64,000 bases of DNA from Legionella sp. PC1000 (GCF_014109805.1 NZ_CP059400.1:186001-250000), one strand, 5' to 3'; positions 26,965 through 36,273 are shown, numbered from the stretch's first letter. The notes: generated by a model from the sequence alone, not told the origin. Translations and numbers: made by a program.

Positions 26965-28479
26965 TTAATTTTGGCTGTGAGCCAAAGGCGGACAATGATA
27001 TTCTTCAGTGATCTCATTTTCGGAGTTTACTGCGTGTAAAACGATAGGAAATTTCCATAAAAAATAGAGATGTTTCAAAACATCGACTGTGGTTTGACCC
27101 AAAGGTACTCTATTTTGTTGGGTGTACCGTAAAGTCATTGAGCGATCACCTTGTAAGTCAACCGAATAAATTTGAATATCAGGTTCCAAATAACCTAGAT
27201 TATATTGTCTTGACAATGCTTCTCTTATTTTTTGATATCCTGATTCATTATGAATTGCATTGATGTAAAGATCGGGGCTGCGATCGTCGTCTACGATATG
27301 AAATAATTTTAAATCACGAATTAATTTAGGTGATAAATATTGGGCAATAAAACTTTCATCTTTGAAATGACGCATTGCGTTATCCAGACTGCTTAACCAA
27401 TCTGTATTGGCTAAATAAGGAAACCATGCTTTATCTTCGTCGGTAGGGTTTTCACAAATCCTCTTGATGTCTTGCATCATATGATATCCCAGGGTATAGG
27501 GATTAATACCACTATAATAGGGACTATTATAAGGTAGTTGCATGATGACGTTGGTATGGCTTTGCAAGATTTCGAGCATAAATTCATCGGTAACCAAGCC
27601 CTCATCGTACAGTGCATGCAAAAGGGTATAGTGCCAAAAGCACGCCCATCCTTCATTCATTACCTTAGTTTGACCTTGAGGATAAAAATATTGAGCCATT
27701 TTACGTACGATACGTACGATTTCTCGTTGCCAAGGTTCTAATAAAGGTGCATTTTTCTCAATAAAGTATAAAATATTTTCTTGCGGCTCATCCGGGAAAC
27801 GTTTATTCTTAGCTTCTTCAGTAACATGTCTGCTTTGTGGAATGGTCCGCCATAATTCATTGACTTGAGATTGCATATAAATTTCGCGGTTTTGTTGGCG
27901 AATTTTTTCTTCCTGTATGGATAAAGGGGTAGGATGTTTATAGCGATCTACTCCGTAGTTCATCAGCGCATGACACGCGTCCAGAACGGCTTCTACTTCA
28001 TTGATGCCATAGCGTTGTTCGCAATCACTGATATATTTTCGTGCAAATACTAAATAATCAATGATGGCATCAGCAGAGGTCCACATTTTAAATAAATAAT
28101 TATTTTTAAAAAATGAGTTATGACCATAACAGGCATGAGCAATCACTAAGGCTTGCATGGCCATGGTATTTTCTTCCATGAGGTAGGAAATGCAAGGGTT
28201 TGAATTAATAACTAATTCATAGGCTAAGCCCATTTGTCCACGTTTATAACTTTTTTCAACACCGACAAAATGTTTGCCAAAAGACCAATGATGATAACCT
28301 ATAGGCATACCTACTGAAGCATAAGCATCCATCATTTGTTCTGCGGTAATGACCTCTATTTGGTTAGGATAAGTATCTAACTTAAAATCTTTGGCGATGC
28401 GTGCAATTTCACGATCATAGTCTTGAATTAATTCAAAGGTCCATTCTGCACCCGTGGATAATGGCTTCTTCTTTTTCAT
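26965..28479 (-). CDS. SpoVR-family protein (YcgB-like)
   Basis: The 504-residue product belongs to the SpoVR/YcgB family, of unknown biochemical activity, found in sporulating and non-sporulating bacteria. Family blocks visible are WTFELIQDYDREI near the N-terminus, MPIGYHHWSFGKHF, ELVINSNPCISYLMEEN, IAHACYGHNSFFKNN, MNEGWACFWHY, NPYTLGYHMM and the C-terminal GDRSMTLRYTQQNRVPL. His-rich conserved stretches suggest metal binding. It is the last gene of a prkA-yeaH-spoVR set, overlapping yeaH by four bases (ATGA), so its translation is probably coupled. In enterobacteria the same three genes are induced in stationary phase and nitrogen starvation. Its function in Legionella is unknown. Confidence 0.93.
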   Translation of the reverse strand: MKKKKPLSTGAEWTFELIQDYDREIARIAKDFKLDTYPNQIEVITAEQMMDAYASVGMPIGYHHWSFGKHFVGVEKSYKRGQMGLAYELVINSNPCISYLMEENTMAMQALVIAHACYGHNSFFKNNYLFKMWTSADAIIDYLVFARKYISDCEQRYGINEVEAVLDACHALMNYGVDRYKHPTPLSIQEEKIRQQNREIYMQSQVNELWRTIPQSRHVTEEAKNKRFPDEPQENILYFIEKNAPLLEPWQREIVRIVRKMAQYFYPQGQTKVMNEGWACFWHYTLLHALYDEGLVTDEFMLEILQSHTNVIMQLPYNSPYYSGINPYTLGYHMMQDIKRICENPTDEDKAWFPYLANTDWLSSLDNAMRHFKDESFIAQYLSPKLIRDLKLFHIVDDDRSPDLYINAIHNESGYQKIREALSRQYNLGYLEPDIQIYSVDLQGDRSMTLRYTQQNRVPLGQTTVDVLKHLYFLWKFPIVLHAVNSENEITEEYHCPPLAHSQN

Positions 28480-29744
28480 GCAGTTTTCCTTTTAAATAGC
28501 TCATGAAAAACGGGATATATATCCGCCACTGTATCAATATTTTCCATAGCAAAATTAGGATAGCGCTCTTTTACCAGTTGATAGACTTCCCATAAACTTT
28601 GATGATGACGCGGCATGATTTCAATGTAAGCAAAATATTGTAATAAAGGCATGATTTTATCTTGCAGCAGCTCCTGACAATAAGGTGAATCCGCATTCCA
28701 GTTATCCCCATCTGATGCTTGCGCCACATAGATATTCCAAGCTTCTGGTGGATAGCGGTTTTCGATAATGGTACTCAGAAGTTCCAAGGCGCTGGAAACC
28801 ACGGTGCCCCCGGTTTCACGAGAGTAAAAAAACTCCTCTTCATTCACTTCCTTAGCCGAAGTATGGTGCCGGATAAATACCAGATCAATTTTTTCATAAT
28901 TTTTGGTGAGAAACATATAAAGCAAGATAAAGAAACGTTTTGCAATGTCTTTTTTAGCCTCATCCATTGAACCTGAGACGTCCATAACACAGAACATGAC
29001 TGCTTGTGTGGAAGGTGAAGGAACACGAACGCGAAAGTTATAACGTAGATCAATGGTATCGATAAACGGTACCGTTTGTATTCTCTTCTTTAGATGCTCA
29101 ATCTTTTTTTGCACGTTTTTCAGGGCTTCGGCATCTGGAACAGGTTGGGCTTGCAGTTGCTCTAACTCTTCTTCAGCTTCTTTTAATCGTCTTTTGTTGG
29201 GTGAGGCCAAAGCAACTCGGCGCCCGGTTGCTTGTTTCATTGAGCGAAGAACATTAATATTATTAGGAATGCCGCTCGTAGTCACTCCAGCTCTTACCGT
29301 TTTGAAGGTGCTAATGCGCGCCAATTCCTTTTTCACCAAATCCGGTAATTCCAAGTCTTCAAAGTACAGATCCAAAAACTCTTCCCGAGATAATTCAAAA
29401 ACAAAATTATCTTCGCCTTCGCCGCTATCGCTGGCCTCTGAGCCATCCCCTCCGCCTCCCGAGCCTCCACTGGGTCTTCTTATCCTATCGCCAGCAACAA
29501 AGTTATCATTTCCTGGTAATATACGTTCTATGTGCCCACCTTGTCCCCGATGAAACATAGGTTCAGAAATGTCTTTGGCAGGAATTGTGATTTGTTCGCC
29601 CTGGTCAATTTCGGTAATACTTCGCTTTCCAACCGCATCGGAAACAGCACGTTTTATCTGATTTTTGTAACGGCGAAGAAAACGTTGGCGATTAACCGTA
29701 CTTTTTTTTCCTGCGTTTTGTCGTCTATCAATCAATTGCGACAT
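28476..29744 (-). CDS. yeaH: YeaH/YhbH family protein (DUF444)
   Basis: This 422-residue DUF444 protein carries a vWA-like domain and works with PrkA/YeaG kinase in stress adaptation. It starts at the ATG at 29744 (MSQLIDRRQNAGKKS), which matches the family; an ATG at 29777 adds eleven atypical residues. The N-terminal part is basic (RQRFLRRYKNQIKRAV). A Gly/Ser-rich linker (RPSGGSGGGGDGSEASDSGE) lies around residues 97-116. The C-terminal half has FCVMDVSGSMDEAKKDIAKR, a MIDAS metal site (DxSxS), and the ETGGTVVSSAL block. The stop overlaps the spoVR start. prkA lies upstream on the same strand, with a REP-like palindrome between the two genes. Confidence 0.93.
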   Translation of the reverse strand: MSQLIDRRQNAGKKSTVNRQRFLRRYKNQIKRAVSDAVGKRSITEIDQGEQITIPAKDISEPMFHRGQGGHIERILPGNDNFVAGDRIRRPSGGSGGGGDGSEASDSGEGEDNFVFELSREEFLDLYFEDLELPDLVKKELARISTFKTVRAGVTTSGIPNNINVLRSMKQATGRRVALASPNKRRLKEAEEELEQLQAQPVPDAEALKNVQKKIEHLKKRIQTVPFIDTIDLRYNFRVRVPSPSTQAVMFCVMDVSGSMDEAKKDIAKRFFILLYMFLTKNYEKIDLVFIRHHTSAKEVNEEEFFYSRETGGTVVSSALELLSTIIENRYPPEAWNIYVAQASDGDNWNADSPYCQELLQDKIMPLLQYFAYIEIMPRHHQSLWEVYQLVKERYPNFAMENIDTVADIYPVFHELFKRKTA

Positions 29745-29783
29745 AATTTTAGCCCCACATAAAAACTTATTCTGCACCTATTT

Positions 29784-29867
29784 GTAGCTTGGGCTAAGGT
29801 AAAACCTTAACCAATGAAGCATTTACCGTAGATCCCGGGCTATGATTTATGCGTTCGCCCAAACTAC
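29784..29867. repeat. REP-like palindrome between prkA and yeaH
   Basis: The left arm starts GTAGCTTGGGCTAAGG; the right arm on the other strand reads GTAGTTTGGGCGAACGCATA and later GCCCGGG. The element separates two same-direction genes, so it may lower expression of yeaH-spoVR relative to prkA or stabilise the prkA mRNA 3' end. Confidence 0.65.
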
Positions 29868-29912
29868 ACCAGTACTTAGCTTTCTCCCATAGGTGCGAGA
29901 GAAAGATTTTTA

Positions 29913-31844
29913 TTATTGTGACTTCCGCACCCGCAAATACCATTCACAAAGCAAGCGTACTTGTTTGCGTGTATATCCTTTCTCAACCATTCGCGAAATA
30001 AACTCTTCATGTTTTTTCTTATCGTCTTCAGATGCTTTGGCATTGAAGGAGATAACGGGCAACAAATCCTCAGTATTGGTGAACATCTTCTTCTCAATTA
30101 CTGATCTTAATTTTTCATAACTATTCCACACCGGATTTTTGCCGCGGTTATTCGCACGAGCACGTAAAACAAAATTCACCACTTCATTACGAAAATCTTT
30201 TGGATTCGATATCCCCGCTGGCTTTTCTATTTTTTCAAGCTCTTGATTTAACAAGGCTCGGTCAAAAATTTCACCGGTATCTGGATCGCGATAATCCTGA
30301 TCTTGGATCCAGAAGTCGGCATAAGTGATGTAGCGGTCAAAGATATTTTGGCCATACTCAGAATACGATTCCAAATAGGCTGTTTGAATTTCTTTACCGA
30401 TAAATTCAACATATTTGGGTGCCAGATATTCTTTGATAAAGCCCAAATAGGATTCCTGCACCTCTTGTGGGAATTGCTCTTGTTCGATTTGACGTTCCAA
30501 CACATACATTAAATGTACAGGGTTTGCGGCTACTTCACTATGATCAAAATTAAACACTTTAGAAAGGATTTTGAAAGCGAAGCGTGTTGACACGCCACTC
30601 ATTCCTTCATCAACACCGGCAAAATCGCGATATTCCTGATATGATTTTGCTTTGGGATCAGTATCTTTTAAACTTTCTCCATTATATACCCTCATTTTGG
30701 AATAAATGCTGGAGTTTTGCGGTTCTTTTAAACGAGTTAAGACTGAAAATTGCGCTAACATGTCCAAAGTGCCTGGAGCACATTGAGCATGAGTCAATGA
30801 GCTGTTATCAATAAGTTTTTGGTAAATTTTAATTTCTTCAGAAACGCGCAGACAATAAGGCACTTTGACTATGTTAATACGGTCTATAAATGCTTCATTG
30901 TTTTTGTTGTTTCTGAATGATTGCCATTCGGATTCATTCGAATGCGCTAAAATAATTCCCTCAAATGGAATGGAGGATAAACCTTCGGTCGCATTGTAAT
31001 TCCCTTCCTGGGTAGCTGTTAATAAGGGATGCAATACCTTAATGGGTGCTTTAAACATTTCGACAAACTCTAAAAGACCGCGGTTTGCTCGGCATAATCC
31101 GCCAGAATAACTGTATGCATCAGGATCATCTTGAGAATGTTCTTCCAATTTACGAATATCTACTTTACCTACCAATGAAGAAATATCCTGATTGTTTTCA
31201 TCGCCTGGCTCTGTTTTGGCAATGGCAATTTGTTTTAAACGTGAGGGTTTGACTTTAACCACTCTAAATTGACTAATGTCCCCATTATATTCATGTAAAC
31301 GTTTAACTGCCCATGGTGACATCAAATAACGTAGGTATCGAGATGGAATCCCGAAACGCTCCCGGAGTAACTCCGCATCTTCAATTGGATTAAATAAGGA
31401 TAAAGGGGATTCAAATACGGGTGAACCTTTAATGGCGTAAAAGGGTATTTTTTCCATTAGATCTTTTAATTTTTCAGCAATAGACGATTTACCACCCCCT
31501 ACAGGTCCTAAGAGATAAAGAACTTGTTTGGTTTCTTCCAAGCCCTGGGCTGCATGTTTTAGAAAACCAACGATTTGCTCAATCGGCTCTTCCATGCCAT
31601 AAAAATCTTGAAATACAGTATATCTTGGGATGATTTTGTTGGAAAAAATCCTTGATAAAACAGGGTCATGACGCGTATCGATCATTTCAGGCTCGCCTAT
31701 GGCCATTAACAAGCGCTCCGCTGGATTGGCATAAGCTGAAGGGTCATTTTTACACAATTCCAGGTATTCTTCCAAACTCATCTCTTCTTCTTTGTTATCT
31801 ACAAAGCGTTTGGTATAACTGGTTAAAAAATCTTGAGTATTCAT
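29913..31844 (-). CDS. prkA: PrkA-type serine protein kinase (YeaG)
   Basis: PrkA/YeaG is a AAA+-like protein with reported Ser kinase activity, acting in stress and nutrient starvation. The 643-residue protein starts at ATG 31844 (MNTQDFLTSYTKRF), preceded by AAGGGGATG; an upstream in-frame ATG at 31919 would add 25 Cys/Lys-rich residues not found in the family. Visible blocks are the PAERLLMAIGEPE start, the P-loop LLGPVGGGKSS near residue 107, SPLSLFNP, a Walker-B-like FEGIILAHSNESEW, and GMSGVSTRFAFKILSK in the kinase-like C-terminal half. It heads the prkA-yeaH-spoVR set and is divergent from pepN across 212 bp that must hold both promoters. Confidence 0.94.
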   Translation of the reverse strand: MNTQDFLTSYTKRFVDNKEEEMSLEEYLELCKNDPSAYANPAERLLMAIGEPEMIDTRHDPVLSRIFSNKIIPRYTVFQDFYGMEEPIEQIVGFLKHAAQGLEETKQVLYLLGPVGGGKSSIAEKLKDLMEKIPFYAIKGSPVFESPLSLFNPIEDAELLRERFGIPSRYLRYLMSPWAVKRLHEYNGDISQFRVVKVKPSRLKQIAIAKTEPGDENNQDISSLVGKVDIRKLEEHSQDDPDAYSYSGGLCRANRGLLEFVEMFKAPIKVLHPLLTATQEGNYNATEGLSSIPFEGIILAHSNESEWQSFRNNKNNEAFIDRINIVKVPYCLRVSEEIKIYQKLIDNSSLTHAQCAPGTLDMLAQFSVLTRLKEPQNSSIYSKMRVYNGESLKDTDPKAKSYQEYRDFAGVDEGMSGVSTRFAFKILSKVFNFDHSEVAANPVHLMYVLERQIEQEQFPQEVQESYLGFIKEYLAPKYVEFIGKEIQTAYLESYSEYGQNIFDRYITYADFWIQDQDYRDPDTGEIFDRALLNQELEKIEKPAGISNPKDFRNEVVNFVLRARANNRGKNPVWNSYEKLRSVIEKKMFTNTEDLLPVISFNAKASEDDKKKHEEFISRMVEKGYTRKQVRLLCEWYLRVRKSQ

Positions 31845-32056
31845 ATGCCATCCCCTTTTATCCTTGTGAAGGATATATTGTGTTTCTTTACATTTATTGC
31901 ATTTTACTGGTAAAAGCAATAAATGAATTTCCAGCTAACTTCGTAATACTGATAAAGATTGACCGAAGAAGTTACCCCTTTATAATCATTATAGGCTAAA
32001 CTAAGAAAATTTTTTATATAACTCAATAAACTTAATCGCATTTTTCATAGGATGTA

Positions 32057-34654
32057 ATGATCATGCCTGACACAACCGTTTATTTAAAAAACTACCAGCC
32101 TCCTTTTTTTACAGTAGAGGCTGTGAATTTAAATTTTGACCTCTATGATGATCATGCTTTGGTACTTAGTGAGCTGAAATTAATCCGTCAACATGCCGGT
32201 CCGTTGCATTTATATGGCGATGAGCTGGAATTGGTTAGTGTACATATGAACGGCCAAAAACTGGAACCATCTGCCTATACCTTACAACCGGATGCACTCG
32301 TTATCGAAAATTGTCCCGATGAACTTACACTCAATGTAGTAACGCGTATTTACCCGCAAAATAATACACAATTATCTGGACTTTACCGCTCAAATCATCT
32401 GTTTTGTACCCAATGCGAGGCAGAGGGCTTCCGACGCATTACATATTTTCTGGACCGTCCTGATGTTTTAGCAACTTATACCACACGAATCTCAGCGGAT
32501 AAAAAGCAATACCCTATTTTATTATCTAATGGAAATTTGCTCGAATCAGGCGCGACTGATGATGGACGTCATTGGGTAGTTTGGAATGATCCTTTCAAAA
32601 AGCCATCGTATTTATTCGCATTAGTTGCTGGAGATTTAGCGTGCATTAGCGATAAGTTTGTTACCTGTTCTGGCCGTACAATTGATTTACGTATTTATGT
32701 TGAGCCAGGAAATGAAGATAAGTGTAGCCATGCGATGGAGTCTTTGAAAAAATCCATGCGTTGGGACGAAGAAGTCTATGGCCGGGAATATGATCTGGAT
32801 ATTTTTATGATTGTAGCTGTTAGCGACTTCAATATGGGGGCTATGGAGAATAAAGGATTAAATATTTTTAACTCCAAATACATTCTTGCGCGCCCTGATA
32901 CAGCAACGGATCAGGATTTTGCCGATGTTGAAGGTGTGGTTGCCCATGAATATTTTCACAATTGGACGGGTAATCGAATTACTTGCCGTGATTGGTTCCA
33001 ATTAAGTTTGAAAGAAGGTTTAACTGTGTTTCGCGATCAGGAGTTTTCTCGTGATATGAATTCGCGGGATGTAAACCGAATTATGGATGTTAGGGTATTG
33101 CGAAGCGCTCAATTTCCTGAGGATTCCGGAGCAATGGCACATCCTGTGAGGCCAGAGTCTTATCAGGAAATAAATAATTTTTATACAGCCACAGTATATA
33201 ATAAGGGAGCTGAAGTAATCCGCATGCAACATACCCTCTTAGGTAAAGCGGGTTTTAGACGAGGTATGGATTTATATTTTAAACGACATGATGGTCAGGC
33301 GGTCACTATTGATGATTTCGTTGCCGCAATGGAAGATGCCAATCAGGTTGAGCTCACTCAATTTAAACGATGGTACAGCCAAGCAGGTACTCCAGAGGTA
33401 ACTGTTGCCAATGAGTATGCGCAGGGAAAACTGACCTTAAAAATGCAACAATATTGTCCACCAACTCCTGAGTGCCAGGATAAAAAGCCATTTCATATTC
33501 CTATTCGTATTGCATTATTTGATGCTCATGGGCATCAGATGGCGATTGATCACGATATTTTGGAGTTAAAAGAAGCAGAGCAGAGTTTTACTTTTACCGG
33601 TTTGAGTGAAAAACCGGTTGTTTCATTATTACGAGAGTTTTCTGCTCCGATTAAATTAAAATATGATTTGACTCAGGAGGAGTTGCTTTTCTTATTGCGG
33701 CATGAAGCGGATGGTTATGCCAAATGGGATGCAGCGCAAAATCTTGTGCTCAATTGCATTAAAGAATGTTTAATTCAACCATCCAGCACATGGCAAATTT
33801 CTTCTGCTTTAATTTCTGCATTGAAGCATGTACTGCTTGATGATTCACTTGATGCTGATTTGCGTGCGGAATTGCTGACTCCCCCAGGGTTTGAGGATAT
33901 TGCTACAAGGCTGGAAATTGTGGATGTAAGTGCTATAGAAAACGTCCGTGATTTTTTCCACCAGCAATTAGGATGGTACTTGTATGAGACTGCCCAGTCA
34001 CTTTATCAACAGTTATGGCAAAGCGAAGATCATCGGATGAATGGACCCGCTTACGGTCGTAGAAAATTACGTAATGTTTGTCTATGGCTTATGATGAAAG
34101 CTAAGGAAGTAACTGCTTTAGATGTATGTGAACAGCAGTTTATAGCGGCACAGACCATGACCGATCAAATCGCCAGTTTTTCTTTATTGGTCAATTGCAC
34201 GAATCAGGGATTGCGAGAGCAAGCAATTGATGATTTTTATAAACAATGGTCTAAAAATGATTTGGTTTTAGATAAATGGTTCGCAATTCAAGCGGCCAGC
34301 GATTTACCGGACACTTTGACTCATGTAAAAGTATTATTAAAACATTCTGCTTTTAGTATTAAAAACCCCAATAAAGTCCGTGCGCTGATCGGCGCATTTT
34401 GTATGGGAAATCCACGCAATTTTCATGCCCTAGATGGAAGTGGTTATCAGTTCTTAGCCGAAATGTTAGTAACACTGGATAAAATTAATCCACAAATTGC
34501 AGCGCGTTTAGCGAACCCATTTACTCGCTGGAAACGTTATGACAAATCCAGACAAGCGTTAATGCGAGATCAATTGGAGCAATTGGCGAAACTGGATTTA
34601 TCGCGTGATTTGGCGGAAGTAGTCTCTAAAAGTTTAATGGTTAATGCGAGCTAA
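32057..34654 (+). CDS. pepN: Aminopeptidase N
   Basis: PepN is the major cytosolic M1 zinc aminopeptidase, releasing N-terminal residues from peptides during protein turnover. The 865-residue length matches the E. coli-type enzyme. It shows the substrate-anchoring GAMENKGLNIF, the zinc motif HEYFHNWTGNR near residue 297 (HExxH, with the third ligand Glu about 18 residues on in LTVFRDQEFSRD), and the conserved Tyr in NNFYTATVYNKGAEV. All domains of the family, including the C-terminal helical domain, are present. Two starts are possible, ATG 32057 and ATG 32063; AGGA at 32049-32052 favours the second slightly. A REP-like sequence interrupted by an IS follows. Confidence 0.95.
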   Translation: MIMPDTTVYLKNYQPPFFTVEAVNLNFDLYDDHALVLSELKLIRQHAGPLHLYGDELELVSVHMNGQKLEPSAYTLQPDALVIENCPDELTLNVVTRIYPQNNTQLSGLYRSNHLFCTQCEAEGFRRITYFLDRPDVLATYTTRISADKKQYPILLSNGNLLESGATDDGRHWVVWNDPFKKPSYLFALVAGDLACISDKFVTCSGRTIDLRIYVEPGNEDKCSHAMESLKKSMRWDEEVYGREYDLDIFMIVAVSDFNMGAMENKGLNIFNSKYILARPDTATDQDFADVEGVVAHEYFHNWTGNRITCRDWFQLSLKEGLTVFRDQEFSRDMNSRDVNRIMDVRVLRSAQFPEDSGAMAHPVRPESYQEINNFYTATVYNKGAEVIRMQHTLLGKAGFRRGMDLYFKRHDGQAVTIDDFVAAMEDANQVELTQFKRWYSQAGTPEVTVANEYAQGKLTLKMQQYCPPTPECQDKKPFHIPIRIALFDAHGHQMAIDHDILELKEAEQSFTFTGLSEKPVVSLLREFSAPIKLKYDLTQEELLFLLRHEADGYAKWDAAQNLVLNCIKECLIQPSSTWQISSALISALKHVLLDDSLDADLRAELLTPPGFEDIATRLEIVDVSAIENVRDFFHQQLGWYLYETAQSLYQQLWQSEDHRMNGPAYGRRKLRNVCLWLMMKAKEVTALDVCEQQFIAAQTMTDQIASFSLLVNCTNQGLREQAIDDFYKQWSKNDLVLDKWFAIQAASDLPDTLTHVKVLLKHSAFSIKNPNKVRALIGAFCMGNPRNFHALDGSGYQFLAEMLVTLDKINPQIAARLANPFTRWKRYDKSRQALMRDQLEQLAKLDLSRDLAEVVSKSLMVNAS

Positions 34655-34727
34655 CGAGCAGTTGTAGCCTGGGTTAGGCGAAGCCGTAACCCGGGTTTCT
34701 CGATATAAATAACTTCATTATCCCTAG

Positions 34728-35591
34728 GTTCCGTGAACCAATTTTCTAGCGCATCCATATAAGCGCTCCGGCCAAATGTAAGAACCCGGAAAAAGCGGTC
34801 GTTGTTTTATCAAAACGAGAAAAAACACGCCGAAAGTGTTTGATTTTGGAGAAAAAAGCTTCAACTAAAAACCGCTCTTTGTACTGCTCTTTATCGATTT
34901 TTCTTGGGTTCTTCGCATTCTTTTTTGACGGAATGGTTGCAATACAGCCTTGACTCTCCAGTGTGTCAACAAGTGCCTGTGAATCATATCCTTTATCTGC
35001 AAGAACTATCGTGTCACGCTGCTCCTTCAATAGCTCTGCTGCTTGAGTAATATCGTTTCGATGTCCCCCGGTCAGGATAAACTTAATCGGATTCCCCAGT
35101 CCATCCACCAAAGCGTGAATTTTAGTGGTAAAACCTCCTTTACTGCGCCCCAATGCCTGAGCATCATTCCCTTCCTTGTCGTAACCAGATGCACACGCAT
35201 GCGCGCGCACTATGGTGGCATCAATCATGACGGCTTGATCATCAACATCGCTAACTGAAGACATTAAGCCAGTCCAAATGCCGCGATCTGACCACATTTT
35301 ATATCGCTTGTGAATTTTACGCCAATGTCCGTAATAGGGCGGGAGCAGGCGCCATTGACAGCCTGTACGTAATACATACCAGACTCCTTCCACAAAGCAT
35401 CTTGTCTTCTCATTATTCTTAATGTGCAATCCTTTTACTCCTTGCAGAAAAGAATAAATTGTATCCCAGACTCGTTCTGATATATTATTATACATGTAGG
35501 CAGTTCCATTAGTGTTGTTAACGATCGCAATCGAATTTCACTATAAAAACTGCCTACTTTTCAAGTAATTAAAAAAATTGGTTCACGGAAC
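34728..35591. mobile_element. Complete IS5-family insertion sequence (IS427-like group)
   Basis: The element is 864 bp long. The first 18 bases at its left end, GTTCCGTGAACCAATTTT, are repeated perfectly in inverse orientation at its right end. It is flanked by CTAG on both sides (34724-34727 and 35592-35595), the 2-4-bp TA-centred target duplication usual for this group. It carries one transposase gene that fills most of its length. Perfect terminal repeats and an uninterrupted frame suggest recent arrival and possible activity. Confidence 0.92.
34746..35495 (-). CDS. IS5-family transposase (DDE)
   Basis: The 249-residue transposase belongs to the IS5 family, IS427-like group. The N-terminal 90 residues form the DUF4096-type domain (VWYVLRTGCQWRLLPPYYG, RYKMWSDRGIW). 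The DDE catalytic domain follows: VMIDATIVRAHACASG (first Asp), KGGFTTKIHALVDG, TIVLADKGYDS (second Asp) and YKERFLVEAFFSKIKHFRR with the catalytic Glu in VEAFF. Many members of this group need a programmed frameshift between two frames; here one continuous frame encodes both halves. The gene lies within 18-bp inverted repeats, and no truncation is visible. Confidence 0.94.
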   Translation of the reverse strand: MYNNISERVWDTIYSFLQGVKGLHIKNNEKTRCFVEGVWYVLRTGCQWRLLPPYYGHWRKIHKRYKMWSDRGIWTGLMSSVSDVDDQAVMIDATIVRAHACASGYDKEGNDAQALGRSKGGFTTKIHALVDGLGNPIKFILTGGHRNDITQAAELLKEQRDTIVLADKGYDSQALVDTLESQGCIATIPSKKNAKNPRKIDKEQYKERFLVEAFFSKIKHFRRVFSRFDKTTTAFSGFLHLAGALIWMR

Positions 35592-35646
35592 CTAGGTTAT
35601 GTTTTCGCCCAGGCCAATAGGACTTGGTTGCATCTAGATCTCATTA

Positions 35647-36273
35647 TTAAAGTGCGACTTTAGTATTTTCAGCGGGAAGCGAACTTAAATTATTGCAAAA
35701 ATCAGTGGGGTTTAAAGTGTAATAAAGCCCCAAACCTACTTCACATAAGAAAACGACAAGGACGAGCATACCAAAGAGGATGCAAATAAATTGTTTATTT
35801 TTCCTCTTTTTTTCTCGTATTTTATTTAAAATGGTTTCGTTACTGTGAAACAAGCGGTCGCTTATTATTTTTATTACTGATTCCACGATAGCATCATGAC
35901 ATTGATGATTTTCCAATGCATGTAATCGGCTTATAGAGGTTTGTAATACAACGGTGGCTTCAGTTGCGATCACAGTCAGCGCGCACGTGCGGTTTTGAAT
36001 GACCCTCATTTCATCAAGTGTTTCACCCGGGCCCAGGGTATCGATCAATTCAGGGACGGCATTTTCATTTTCTTTTTTATAGAGTCCAACCGATCCTGAA
36101 ACAATAATATAAAAATCATCATTTAGTTCCCCTTCCTTGAGCAAAATATCACCTTTTACGAAGGTAGATCGCGATGAAATTGCTATGAATGCTTGATAGT
36201 TTTCTTCAGATAAATGATTTAATAATGGGCTGTTTCTTAGGATATTTTTTTCATTTTCGGAAAAGTCGCTCAT
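35647..36273 (-). CDS. Membrane-anchored cyclic-nucleotide-binding-domain protein
   Basis: This 208-residue protein has a cNMP-binding (CAP-like) beta-barrel at residues 15-140: FVKGDILLKEGELNDDFYIIVSG, then LGPGETLDEMRVIQNRTCALTVI in the place of the phosphate-binding cassette, where Arg is kept but the canonical Gly-Glu-Leu/Ala-Leu is altered. A basic linker (REKKRKNKQ) leads to one transmembrane segment (FICILFGMLVLVVFLCEVGLGLY) and a short tail. There is no helix-turn-helix, so it is not a CRP-type regulator. It may sense cAMP, or a related ligand, at the inner membrane. AAGGGA precedes the ATG at 36273. It stands alone between the IS element and a decayed gene. Confidence 0.82.
   Translation of the reverse strand: MSDFSENEKNILRNSPLLNHLSEENYQAFIAISSRSTFVKGDILLKEGELNDDFYIIVSGSVGLYKKENENAVPELIDTLGPGETLDEMRVIQNRTCALTVIATEATVVLQTSISRLHALENHQCHDAIVESVIKIISDRLFHSNETILNKIREKKRKNKQFICILFGMLVLVVFLCEVGLGLYYTLNPTDFCNNLSSLPAENTKVAL

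Larger units (their letters stand above)
34664..35615. repeat. REP-like palindrome interrupted by the IS5-family element
   Basis: The left arm GTAGCCTGGGTTAGGCGAAG followed by CCGTAACCCGGG runs from 34664. Beyond the insertion, the right arm on the opposite strand reads GCCTGGGCGAAAACATAACC and then TAGGG. Removing 34728-35591 and one CTAG restores a continuous palindrome of the same family as at 12783 and 26793. Confidence 0.7.

Noticed and set aside
29053-29553. A 166-codon plus-strand frame within yeaH.
   Set aside because: It lies entirely antisense to a conserved gene and its Ser/Pro-rich product mirrors the Gly/Ser linker codons.
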